A DNA stretch of 14,033 nucleotides from Lysobacteraceae bacterium (lineage in GTDB: Bacteria; Pseudomonadota; Gammaproteobacteria; Xanthomonadales; Xanthomonadaceae): positions 1 through 14,033 of the forward strand of contig DMID01000059.1 in assembly GCA_003449195.1 (NCBI GenBank), in the 5' to 3' direction. A model generated the notes under the pieces. The model did no database searches and was not told the DNA's origin. It saw only the letters and a list, made by a program, of their open reading frames with translations. Position 1 is the stretch's first letter; every line of letters starts with the position of its first letter. The translations under genes were made by a program, and so were the position numbers. Of this stretch, positions 1-6,834 are shown piece after piece.

Positions 1-606
1 CGCCAGCCGCGCGCTCTGCGCCGGGGTCAGCCGCGCGGCGTCCACATGCCAGAAATGCCGGGCCGCCGCCTGCGCGCCGTACACGCCATCGCCGAACTCG
101 GCGATGTTGACGTACATCTCGAGGATGCGCTCCTTCGGCCACAGCGCCTCGATCAGCACCGTGTACCAGACCTCCAGCCCCTTGCGGACCCAGTTGCGTC
201 CCTGCCACAGGAACAGGTTCTTGGCCACCTGCTGGCTGATCGTGCTGGCGCCGCGCAGTTTTCGGCCCTTGGCATTCTGCTCGCGCGCTTTCTCGATGGC
301 CTTGAAGTCGAAGCCGTCGTGCACGGCAAAACGCTGGTCCTCGGCCGCCACCACCGACATCGGCAGGCTCGGCGCGATCCGCTCCAGCCCGCGCCAGTCA
401 TAGGCAAGCCGGAATCCCCAGTCACCCTGCAGCAGCGCCCCGGCCTGACGTTCGATCATCACCATCGACAGCGGCGGGTGCACGAAACGCAGCACCAGCA
501 CCTGCAACACCGTGCCCACGACGAACACCAGCGCCAACGCCGACGGCCAGCGCCACCACCGCCCGCGCCGCCTCGCCGTGCCGGCTGCTGCTTGATCCCG
601 CCCCAT
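1..606 (-). CDS. mtgA: Monofunctional peptidoglycan transglycosylase MtgA (partial, 3' end cut by window)
   Basis: This enzyme polymerises lipid II into glycan strands at the outer face of the inner membrane, without a transpeptidase domain. Reading the minus strand from the ATG at 606 gives 202 codons with no stop before the window edge. The family is usually about 235-245 aa, so some 35-40 C-terminal residues are missing. The N-terminus is Arg/Trp-rich (residues 11-20), followed by one membrane anchor (about 21-42). The GT51 glycosyltransferase domain follows: AAEDQRF at 87-93 with catalytic Glu89, GASTISQQ at 119-126, KNLFLW at 129-134, and ERILEMYVN at 159-167. No in-frame ATG lies further upstream, and a GGGG stretch sits about 9 nt before the start. 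It is divergent from hslO with 74 nt between them. A GATAAT (complement of 648-653) could be its -10, but I see no good -35. Identification is secure; only the end is unseen. Confidence 0.95.
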   Translation of the reverse strand, partial: MGRDQAAAGTARRRGRWWRWPSALALVFVVGTVLQVLVLRFVHPPLSMVMIERQAGALLQGDWGFRLAYDWRGLERIAPSLPMSVVAAEDQRFAVHDGFDFKAIEKAREQNAKGRKLRGASTISQQVAKNLFLWQGRNWVRKGLEVWYTVLIEALWPKERILEMYVNIAEFGDGVYGAQAAARHFWHVDAARLTPAQSARLA

Positions 607-680
607 GTGCGCCCCATATGAATGTCCGACCCGATGGCCGGCCTGCCATTATCGGCCCAATCCAATTCCATTTTTCCGCC

Positions 681-1574
681 ATGAACAACGACGACCTGCT
701 CACCCGTTTCCTGCTGCCTGCCGCCGGCGTGCGCGGCGTGCACGTCCGCCTCCGCGAGAGCTGGCAGACGTTGCTTTCGCATGCCGACTACCCTGCCGCG
801 GCCCGCGAACTGCTCGGCGAGGCCTGTGTCGCGGCGGCCCTGTTCACCGGGCACACCAAGATCGATGGCCGCCTGTCGATCCAGCTGCGCAGCAGCTCGG
901 CACTGCGCACTCTGTTCGCCGAATGCACCGCTTCCGGACAGATCCGCGGCATAGCCCAGCTGGCCGAAGACTCCGGCGATGCCCCGCGCGACCTGCGCCA
1001 GCTCGGCGAGGACGCCCTGCTGGCCATCACCATCGAAAACCCCGGCCTGGACCCGCGCGAGCCCCAGCGCTACCAGAGTCTCGTGGGGCTCGACGCCGGC
1101 CGGCTGGACGAGGCATTCGAAGACTATTTCCGCCAGTCCGAACAATTGCCGACCCGGCTGCTGCTGGCCTCCGACGGCACGCGTGCCGCCGGCCTGCTGC
1201 TGCAGAAACTGCCCGGCGATGCCGGCGACGAGGACGGCTGGAATCGGATCGGCGCCCTGTTCGACACGCTGGCCACCACCGAGCTGCTGGACACCGACGG
1301 CGAAACCCTGGTGCACCGATTGTTCCACGAGGAGGCTCCGCAATCGCTGGGCGGCAAGCCCCTGCATTTCGGCTGCTCGTGCTCGCGCGAGCGGGTCGAA
1401 GGCATGCTTCAGGCCCTCGGCGAAGACGAGGCCCGGGCCGCCGCCGAAGCCACCGGGGCGGTGGAAGTGCGCTGCGAGTTCTGCGGTCAGGAATACCAGT
1501 TCCCGGAAGCCGAATTGAAAACCCTGTTCCAGCCCGTGGCCCTGCAACACGAAGCTCCGCCGCACCTGCACTGA
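681..1574 (+). CDS. hslO: Redox-regulated chaperone Hsp33
   Basis: Hsp33 is a cytoplasmic holdase. It is inactive while a C-terminal zinc centre is reduced, and it binds unfolding proteins after oxidation and heat. The 297-aa product matches the family length (E. coli about 292). The N-terminal domain carries the conserved stretch with LxxLLGEACVAAALF near residues 43-55 and KIDGRLSIQL at 60-69. LEDYFxxSEQLPTRL-like residues (AFEDYFRQSEQLPTRL) lie at 145-160. The zinc-binding switch is complete: C232-x-C234 and, 30 residues later, C265-x-x-C268. I chose the ATG at 681 (MNNDDLLTRF) because it aligns with the start of E. coli Hsp33. An in-frame ATG at 618 would add 21 residues that do not look like family sequence. 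There is no strong Shine-Dalgarno before 681. The gene is divergent from mtgA and ends 105 nt before the next gene, which has its own promoter. Confidence 0.95.
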   Translation: MNNDDLLTRFLLPAAGVRGVHVRLRESWQTLLSHADYPAAARELLGEACVAAALFTGHTKIDGRLSIQLRSSSALRTLFAECTASGQIRGIAQLAEDSGDAPRDLRQLGEDALLAITIENPGLDPREPQRYQSLVGLDAGRLDEAFEDYFRQSEQLPTRLLLASDGTRAAGLLLQKLPGDAGDEDGWNRIGALFDTLATTELLDTDGETLVHRLFHEEAPQSLGGKPLHFGCSCSRERVEGMLQALGEDEARAAAEATGAVEVRCEFCGQEYQFPEAELKTLFQPVALQHEAPPHLH

Positions 1575-1597
1575 GCACGCCCAGTCCGCCGTCGCGC

Positions 1598-1626
1598 TTG
1601 TTAAAGAAACATAAACGCTCTAGGAT
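1598..1626 (+). promoter_or_regulatory. Sigma70-like promoter for the secreted protein at 1680
   Basis: TTGTTA (1598-1603) and TAGGAT (1621-1626) are separated by exactly 17 nt in an AT-rich patch that stands out from the GC-rich surroundings. Each hexamer matches four of six consensus bases. Transcription would begin near 1633, giving a leader of about 47 nt. This implies that the downstream gene is transcribed separately from hslO. Confidence 0.6.
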
Positions 1627-1679
1627 TCTGGCCAACAGAAAGGGAACTTCGGCCATTTCCGGCTGTCTTTGTCGTCGCC

Positions 1680-2552
1680 ATGCAATTCCGACCTCTCGCC
1701 GCCATGTTGTCCCTCGTGCTCGCCCTTGGTGGGATGGTGGATGCGCATGCCCAGAACACCCGGAAACGCACGCCGCACACCACCGTCCTGCCGGTGCTCA
1801 ACAAGGAAAGCGGCAAGGTCGAAGCCGTGCTCGAACTGCAGCCCACTGGGCAAGTCAATGCCGGTGCCCGCTGGAAGTTCGGCAGCAACTCGATCGACGC
1901 GGCTTTCGGCCTGTCTTCCGGTGATTCGCTGGGCCTGCTCTGCAGCAGCTCGGGTGGCGGCGCCAGCATCACCACGCTGGCAAGCCACTGCATGCTCGCC
2001 AGCGTCGGCGGCAAGGCCGATGTCGCCGGCAACGGCGGCCGCCTGTCGGTCGGCACCACCTTCAGCCGCCCCGGCGGCCGCCTGACCCTGTCGGCAGGCA
2101 CCGAGCACGACTCCCTGCCCGCGTGGCTTGCCGGCAACGGCGTGGCTTCGGGCCATGTGCAGCAGAACGACCTGACGGTTTTCGGCCGCAAGAGCATTGG
2201 CCGTGAAGGCTTTGTCTCGATCGGTGGCACGGTGGCCCACGCCCGCCTGATCCCGCTGGCCGACGCCCCGGTCGCGGTCGCCAACCAATGGGACAGCAAG
2301 AGCTTCAGCATCGGCGGCGGCTATGGCGCATTCAGTGCCAACGTGATCGGCCGCGTGGTCGATGCCCCCGGCAACAGCAGTGCATGGCAAGGCCTTGGTC
2401 TGGGCATCACCTGGCGCACCCCGTGGAGCGGGCAGCTCACCATCGGCGCGGAAAACGTGGTCACCCGCGGCAAGAACCCGTTCGCCCCGAATGCCGCTTC
2501 CACCGGCAGCGATGGCACCGTGCCGTACGTGCGGTACGAGCAGGACCTCTGA
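1680..2552 (+). CDS. Secreted beta-strand-rich protein of unknown function, possible outer-membrane barrel
   Basis: I do not recognise a named family. The 290-aa product begins with a clear Sec signal peptide: an Arg at residue 4, a hydrophobic core at 6-20, and a likely cleavage after AHA at residue 24. The mature part is a series of short amphipathic strands separated by Gly/Ser/Asn turns. Examples are VEAVLEL (47-53), RLSVGTTF (121-128), FVSIGGTV (178-185), a Gly-rich strand pair at 206-227, and GLGLGITW (238-245) with GQLTIGAE (251-258). This is the pattern of a small outer-membrane barrel of about 10-12 strands, or of a beta-sandwich. Cys88 and Cys104 are the only cysteines and flank a Ser/Gly-rich segment, so they could form a disulfide in a surface loop. 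The C-terminus (YVRYEQDL) lacks the classic final aromatic of a BAM signal. The start has no obvious ribosome site, but the signal peptide supports it. Confidence 0.8.
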   Translation: MQFRPLAAMLSLVLALGGMVDAHAQNTRKRTPHTTVLPVLNKESGKVEAVLELQPTGQVNAGARWKFGSNSIDAAFGLSSGDSLGLLCSSSGGGASITTLASHCMLASVGGKADVAGNGGRLSVGTTFSRPGGRLTLSAGTEHDSLPAWLAGNGVASGHVQQNDLTVFGRKSIGREGFVSIGGTVAHARLIPLADAPVAVANQWDSKSFSIGGGYGAFSANVIGRVVDAPGNSSAWQGLGLGITWRTPWSGQLTIGAENVVTRGKNPFAPNAASTGSDGTVPYVRYEQDL

Positions 2553-2555
2553 TAT

Positions 2556-2572
2556 CCCCGCAGCAAGCGGGG
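2556..2572. terminator. Possible hairpin between convergent genes
   Basis: CCCCGC (2556-2561) pairs perfectly with GCGGGG (2567-2572) around a 5-nt loop, starting four bases after the stop of the secreted protein gene and before the convergent tetR stop at 2604. There is no T-run on either side, so as an intrinsic terminator it is weak. The position is the main support. Confidence 0.3.
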
Positions 2573-2603
2573 CGGGTACACACGGTTCGCCTCGGCCTGA
2601 AGA

Positions 2604-3206
2604 TCATTCCACCGGGATCAATGTCGAGATGACATGCTCGACGTATGCTCCGAATTCGTCCTGGCTGAGCTTGGGCTGCTGCACGTGCAGCGACATCTGC
2701 AGGAAGCCCACGTAGACCGCGTACGCCAACCGCGCCCGATGCTGGGCATCGGCAGGGCCCATGCCGGCCTGGCGGAACGAAGCCGACAGATAGTCCATGC
2801 GGCGCTGGGCGATGCGGTCGATCACCGGCCGCACGATGGGGTGATCCAGCGCCTTGAGCAGCTCACTGTAGATGATGTGGGTCTTGGTCTCGTGCGCCAC
2901 CAACTGGAACAGCGTGCGCAAGCGCGCGCGGGGGTCGGGCAAGGCCTCCAGGCTGCCGAAGACGCGTTCCTGCTCGATGGACTCCCAGCGCTCCAGCGCC
3001 GCCTGCAGCAAGGCGTCGCGCGAAGGAAAATGCCAGTAGAAGCTGCCCTTGGTAACGCCGAGGCGCCGCGCCAGCGGCTCCACCGCGACGGCAGTGACGC
3101 CTTGCTCGGCAATCAGGGTCAAGGCGGCCTGGGCCCAGTCATCGGCACTCAGGCGACCGTTGCGGGGCGAGGTGCGGGGGTCTTCGACAGCGGTATTTCG
3201 ATCCAT
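2604..3206 (-). CDS. TetR-family transcriptional repressor, probable local regulator of the hydrolase-fadE operon
   Basis: The 200-aa product has the TetR layout. The N-terminal DNA-binding domain spans about 20-66, with the helix-turn-helix at about 39-60 (VEPLARRLGVTKGSFYWHF at 42-60, the usual turn and recognition helix). The all-alpha ligand-binding and dimer domain follows (67-200). The ligand pocket cannot be named from sequence. The gene is divergent from the alpha/beta hydrolase and acyl-CoA dehydrogenase genes. The intergenic region holds two matching inverted repeats plus a half-site close to this gene's own start, where a TATGGT (complement of 3218-3223) may be its -10. This arrangement is typical of an autoregulated repressor that controls its divergent neighbour. 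By context the ligand may be a fatty acid or acyl-CoA, as for several TetR-type regulators of beta-oxidation; that is inference. The ATG at 3206 is chosen because little room remains upstream and the HTH sits at a normal distance from it. Confidence 0.9.
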   Translation of the reverse strand: MDRNTAVEDPRTSPRNGRLSADDWAQAALTLIAEQGVTAVAVEPLARRLGVTKGSFYWHFPSRDALLQAALERWESIEQERVFGSLEALPDPRARLRTLFQLVAHETKTHIIYSELLKALDHPIVRPVIDRIAQRRMDYLSASFRQAGMGPADAQHRARLAYAVYVGFLQMSLHVQQPKLSQDEFGAYVEHVISTLIPVE

Positions 3207-3218
3207 GTGCCGATTTAA

Positions 3219-3224
3219 CCATAC
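3219..3224. promoter_or_regulatory. Operator half-site at the tetR start
   Basis: CCATAC, identical to the left arm of both full operators in this intergenic region, lies 12 nt upstream of the tetR ATG and overlaps its possible -10 (TATGGT on the minus strand). The matching right arm is absent at the expected spacing. A separate GTATTG occurs at 3241-3246. Suggested role: weak autoregulation. Confidence 0.35.
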
Positions 3225-3302
3225 GCTGGCATCGAACGCAGTATTGCATGCTGCAGCGCAGCAAATTCGCCATTGCTTTCAATGAGTTGAGTGCAAGAAA
3301 AT

Positions 3303-3320
3303 CCATACGCAATCGTATTG
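3303..3320. promoter_or_regulatory. Predicted TetR operator O1 (upstream, abutting the -35)
   Basis: CCATAC (3303-3308), six bases, GTATTG (3315-3320). The arms match in five of six pairs, and the core ATACG-N4-CGTAT is a perfect dyad. The right arm runs into the first three bases of the TTGACA -35 element. It has the same architecture as the second operator 36 bp downstream. Confidence 0.6.
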
Positions 3321-3347
3321 ACAGCACTGCGAGAGGGTCCATACCAT
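3318..3347 (+). promoter_or_regulatory. Sigma70-like promoter of the hydrolase-fadE operon
   Basis: A perfect TTGACA (3318-3323), an 18-nt spacer, and TACCAT (3342-3347, four of six consensus bases). The start point is expected about 6-7 nt after the -10, at 3353-3354, which is the A or T of the hydrolase start codon. Both hexamers overlap predicted operators, so repressor binding would block polymerase. Confidence 0.65.
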
Positions 3348-3356
3348 TAAGTATGG
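3339..3356. promoter_or_regulatory. Predicted TetR operator O2 (over the -10 and start point)
   Basis: CCATAC (3339-3344), six bases, GTATGG (3351-3356): a perfect 6-bp inverted repeat that covers the -10 element, the predicted transcription start and the hydrolase ATG at 3353. The length of 18 bp and the 2-fold symmetry fit a TetR dimer site. Confidence 0.65.
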
Positions 3357-4264
3357 TCAAGCCTGCCACTCCCGCATCGAAAGTCGCCGCCGCACCTGCG
3401 CATGTGGTCGGTGCGGGCGGCTTGCCGTTGGCGACGGACTTCATGCTCGACCTGTCCTCGGACGAAAAGCCGGTGCTGCTGTTCGCCCACGGTTTCGGCC
3501 AGACCCGCAAGGCGTGGCGGCAAACGGCCGGCACGCTGGCCATGCATGGCTACGGCAGTCTTGCCTACGATGCGCGCGGCCACGGCGAATCCGGTCGCAA
3601 CGAAGAAGCACAAGCCTATTCGGGCGTGCAGTTCACCGACGACCTCATCATCGTTGCGGGCGAACTGCCCAAGCCGCCGGTGCTGGTGGCCGCGTCGATG
3701 GGCGGCCTGTTCGGCCTGCTGGCCGAAGCGCGCTGGCCGAGCCTGTTCCGTGCCATGGTGCTGGTGGACATCACGCCACGCTGGGAGACGCGCGGTTTCG
3801 AACGCATTCTCGGTTTCATGACCGCACATCCGCAAGGGTTCGATTCGCTCGACCAGGCTGCCGATGCCATCGCCGCCTATCTGCCGCACCGTGCACGCCG
3901 CAAGACCCCGGACGAACTGCGCGACGTGCTGCGCGCAGGCAGCGACGGCCGCTGGCGCTGGCATTGGGATCCGCGGCTGATAGACGAACTGGCCCGCGAC
4001 AGCGAACGCCACCAGGATGCCATTGCCCAGGCGGCCCGTGCGGTGCACTGTCCGGTCTTGCTGGTCAGCGGCGGCCGCAGCGACCTGGTCTCGGAGGAGA
4101 CCGTCGAGCATTTCCGCAGCCTCGTGCCCCATGCCCGGCACGAGCACTTGCCCGCCGCCACCCACATGGTGGCCGGCGACGACAACACCGCCTTTACCAC
4201 TGTCGTACTGAACTATCTGGCCGAGCTGTCGGCGGCCTGCCATCCCGGAGGAACCATCCAATGA
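3353..4264 (+). CDS. Alpha/beta-hydrolase-fold esterase, lipase or thioesterase-like enzyme
   Basis: The 303-aa product has the alpha/beta-hydrolase landmarks. HGFGQ at 46-50 forms the oxyanion region and RGHGES lies at 75-80. The nucleophile elbow is AASMGG at 113-118 with Ser115, where Ala replaces the usual first Gly. The acid is Asp244 in GGRSD, and the base is His271 in ATHM. A lid-like segment lies at about 143-225. There is no signal peptide, so it is likely cytoplasmic. The substrate is unknown; the partner gene suggests an acyl ester or acyl-CoA. The frame is open upstream to an ATG at 3248, but that would read through the promoter and operators. I therefore choose the ATG at 3353, where the transcript itself appears to start, so translation may be leaderless. 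The stop overlaps the fadE start (ATGA), which implies co-transcription and coupled translation. Confidence 0.88.
   Translation: MVKPATPASKVAAAPAHVVGAGGLPLATDFMLDLSSDEKPVLLFAHGFGQTRKAWRQTAGTLAMHGYGSLAYDARGHGESGRNEEAQAYSGVQFTDDLIIVAGELPKPPVLVAASMGGLFGLLAEARWPSLFRAMVLVDITPRWETRGFERILGFMTAHPQGFDSLDQAADAIAAYLPHRARRKTPDELRDVLRAGSDGRWRWHWDPRLIDELARDSERHQDAIAQAARAVHCPVLLVSGGRSDLVSEETVEHFRSLVPHARHEHLPAATHMVAGDDNTAFTTVVLNYLAELSAACHPGGTIQ
4247..4252 (+). promoter_or_regulatory. Ribosome binding site of fadE
   Basis: GGAGGA lies 8 nt before the ATG at 4261, inside the last codons of the hydrolase. It is one of the strongest Shine-Dalgarno sequences in the window and it fixes the fadE start. It contrasts with the hydrolase, which appears to have no leader at all. 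Confidence 0.75.
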
Positions 4265-6735
4265 GCGTCGCGATTCCCTTCCTGGCCTTGCTGCTGATCA
4301 GCGGCATCGTCGCCTACCACCGCATGCGCATGGCCGTGTGGGCCATCGCATCGGCCATCGCGCTGGCCGCATGCTGGTTCCTCGGTGCCAGCCACGTCGC
4401 CACCACCGTCGCAGCCGTCATTGCGGCGCTGATCGCATTGCCGGTGTTGCTGCCTTTCATCCGCAAGCCGCTGCTGTCGGGCCCCTTGCTCAAGGTGTTC
4501 CGCAAGGTGCTGCCGCCGCTGTCGCAGACCGAGCGCATCGCGCTGGAAACCGGTTCGGTCGGTTTCGAGGGCGAGCTGTTCACCGGCGACCCGGACTGGC
4601 AGAAGCTGCTGAACTATCCCAAGCCGCAGCTGACCGCCGAAGAGCAGGCCTTCCTCGACGGCCCGGTCGAAGAGCTGTGCAAGATGGTCGACGAATGGGA
4701 CATCAATCACGTCCGCGCCGACCTGTCGCCGGAGTTGTGGGACTTCATCAAGAAGAACCGCTTCTTCGGCATGATCATCCCGAAGGAATACGGCGGTCTG
4801 GGCTTCTCGGCGCTGGCCCACCACAAGGTGATCCAGAAGCTGGCCTCGATCTCTTCGGTGGTCAGCTCCACCGTGGGCGTGCCCAATTCGCTCGGCCCCG
4901 GCGAGCTGCTGGTCCACTACGGCACCAAGGAGCAGAAGGATCATTACCTGCCGCGTCTGGCGCAGGGCCTTGAAGTGCCGTGCTTCGGCCTGACCGGTCC
5001 GTTCGCCGGCTCCGACGCCACCTCCATTCCGGACTACGGCATCGTCTGCAAGGGCGAGTGGAACGGCGCCAACGTGCTGGGCGTGCGCCTGACCTTCGAC
5101 AAGCGCTACATCACGCTGGCGCCGGTGGCGACGATCATCGGTCTGGCCTTCCGCATGTACGACCCGGACGGTCTGCTCGGCGACACCAAGGACATCGGCA
5201 TCACCTTGGCGCTGCTGCCGCGCGATACCGATGGCGTGGATGTCGGCCGTCGCCACTTCCCGCTCAACTCGCCGTTCCAGAACGGCCCGGTGCGCGGCAA
5301 GAACGTGTTCATCCCGCTCAGCCAGCTGGTCGGCGGGCCGGAAAAGGCCGGCAAGGGCTGGAACATGCTCAACGAATGCTTGGCCGTGGGCCGCTCGATC
5401 ACCCTGCCCTCCACCGCCAGCGGCGGCGCCAAGGCCGGTGCGGTGGTCGGCGGTTCGTATGCCCGCATCCGCAAGCAGTTCGGCCTGTCGGTGGGCCGTT
5501 TCGAAGGCGTGGAAGAGGCACTGGCCCGCATCGGCGGCAAGGCCTACAAGATCAGCGCGCTGTCGCAGGCCACCGCCGCCGCGGTGGACCGCGGCGACGT
5601 GCCTTCGGTACCGTCGGCCATCGCCAAGTACCACTGCACGACGATGGCGCGCGAGTGCATCGGCGACCTGATGGACGTGATCGGCGGCAAGGGCATCATC
5701 CTCGGGCCGCGCAACTTCGCCGGCCGCAGCTGGCAGGCCTCGCCGGTGGCCATCACCGTGGAAGGCGCCAACATCATGACCCGCAGCCTGCTGATCTTCG
5801 GCCAGGGCGCGATCCTGTGCCATCCGTGGGTGCTGCAGGAAATGAAGGCTGCGCAGGACGAGGACAAGGCTCGCGGCCTGCGCGATTTCGACCGCAACCT
5901 GTTCGGCCACATCCGCTTCGGCATTTCCAACGCGGTGCGCTCGTTCTGGTTCGGCCTGACCGGCGCACGCTTCGGTGCCGCGCCGGGCGACGACTACACC
6001 CGCCGCTTCTTCCGCAAGCTCGACCGCTACTCGGCCAACCTCGCGCTGATGGCCGACATCTCGATGATGACCCTCGGCGGCAAGCTGAAGTTCAAGGAGT
6101 CCCTGTCCGGGCGTCTGGGCGACGTGCTCAGCCACGTCTACATGACCAGCGCGATGCTCAAGCGCTACCACGACGAAGGCGCGCCGCAGGCCGAACGGCC
6201 GCTGCTGGCCTGGGCCTTCCACGACAGCGTGCACAAGATCGAGGAGTCGCTGTCGGCCGCACTGCGCAACTTCCCGATCCGTCCGATCGGCTGGCTGATG
6301 TGGGCGCTGGTGTTCCCGCTCGGCCGCCGTGCCGAAGCCCCCGGCGACCGCCTGAGCCGGCGCGTGGCGGCCCTGCTGATGTCGCCCAACGAGGCGCGCG
6401 ACAGCTTGGCCCGCGGCGTGTTCCTGACCCCGGGCGAACACAACCCGGGTGGGCGCATCGCCAGCTATCTGGAAAAGGCCGTGCAGGCCGAGCCGGTGGA
6501 GCGCAAGTTCCTCAAGGCGCTGAAGACCCGCGGCATCGAAGCCCTGGATTTCCCGGCCCAGCTCGACGAGGCCGTGGCCCACGGCGTGATCACCGCCGAC
6601 GAGCGCATCCTGCTGGAAGAGCTGCGCGCGATCACGATGGACACGATCACCGTGGACGACTTCGACGCGCACGAACTGCGCGCGGCCACGTACTACGAGC
6701 GCGACGGCGCGGATGGTGCCCGCGCGGCAGCCTGA
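4261..6735 (+). CDS. fadE: FadE-type acyl-CoA dehydrogenase (membrane-anchored)
   Basis: This enzyme catalyses the first oxidation of fatty-acid beta-oxidation, acyl-CoA to trans-2-enoyl-CoA, with FAD. The product is 824 aa, close to the long enterobacterial FadE (814 aa in E. coli) and about twice the length of ordinary acyl-CoA dehydrogenases. The N-terminus has two to three hydrophobic segments (about 3-18, 25-42, 46-66), typical of this family. Family landmarks include IPKEYGGLGFS at 173-183, LTGPFAGSDA at 244-253 (counterpart of the T-x-P-x-AGSD flavin motif), and ITVEGANIMTRS at 498-509. In that last motif Glu501 is the probable catalytic base. DVIGGKGI is at 472-479, and a FadE-specific C-terminal extension follows. 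The start is set by the good ribosome site and the 4-nt overlap with the hydrolase. A strong terminator follows 28 nt after the stop. Regulation is probably through the divergent TetR protein. Confidence 0.95.
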   Translation: MSVAIPFLALLLISGIVAYHRMRMAVWAIASAIALAACWFLGASHVATTVAAVIAALIALPVLLPFIRKPLLSGPLLKVFRKVLPPLSQTERIALETGSVGFEGELFTGDPDWQKLLNYPKPQLTAEEQAFLDGPVEELCKMVDEWDINHVRADLSPELWDFIKKNRFFGMIIPKEYGGLGFSALAHHKVIQKLASISSVVSSTVGVPNSLGPGELLVHYGTKEQKDHYLPRLAQGLEVPCFGLTGPFAGSDATSIPDYGIVCKGEWNGANVLGVRLTFDKRYITLAPVATIIGLAFRMYDPDGLLGDTKDIGITLALLPRDTDGVDVGRRHFPLNSPFQNGPVRGKNVFIPLSQLVGGPEKAGKGWNMLNECLAVGRSITLPSTASGGAKAGAVVGGSYARIRKQFGLSVGRFEGVEEALARIGGKAYKISALSQATAAAVDRGDVPSVPSAIAKYHCTTMARECIGDLMDVIGGKGIILGPRNFAGRSWQASPVAITVEGANIMTRSLLIFGQGAILCHPWVLQEMKAAQDEDKARGLRDFDRNLFGHIRFGISNAVRSFWFGLTGARFGAAPGDDYTRRFFRKLDRYSANLALMADISMMTLGGKLKFKESLSGRLGDVLSHVYMTSAMLKRYHDEGAPQAERPLLAWAFHDSVHKIEESLSAALRNFPIRPIGWLMWALVFPLGRRAEAPGDRLSRRVAALLMSPNEARDSLARGVFLTPGEHNPGGRIASYLEKAVQAEPVERKFLKALKTRGIEALDFPAQLDEAVAHGVITADERILLEELRAITMDTITVDDFDAHELRAATYYERDGADGARAAA

Positions 6736-6762
6736 GCCATCACGTGACATGAAGCAAACGCG

Positions 6763-6792
6763 AAACGGCGGGCCTTGCGGCCCGCCGTTTTT
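6763..6792 (+). terminator. Intrinsic terminator after fadE
   Basis: A perfect 12-bp stem (6763-6774 with 6779-6790), very GC-rich, with a TTGC loop and five Ts at 6788-6792. It ends the hydrolase-fadE operon. The left arm begins with three As, so it could also act weakly in the other direction. Confidence 0.9.
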
Positions 6793-6834
6793 CGTCCACG
6801 CAACGCCCCCACCGGACATGGAGCACCCCATGGC

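Noticed and set aside
459..1571. A 370-codon frame antisense to hslO
   Set aside because: Hsp33 with its complete CxC/CxxC zinc centre occupies the plus strand; the antisense product is a shadow.
2524..2538. CGTAC-N5-GTACG inverted repeat
   Set aside because: It lies in the last codons of the secreted protein gene, has short arms and no regulatory context.
3514..6735. A continuous plus-strand frame that would fuse upstream sequence to FadE
   Set aside because: The part before 4261 is an out-of-phase reading of the hydrolase. The fadE start is fixed by GGAGGA and the ATGA overlap.
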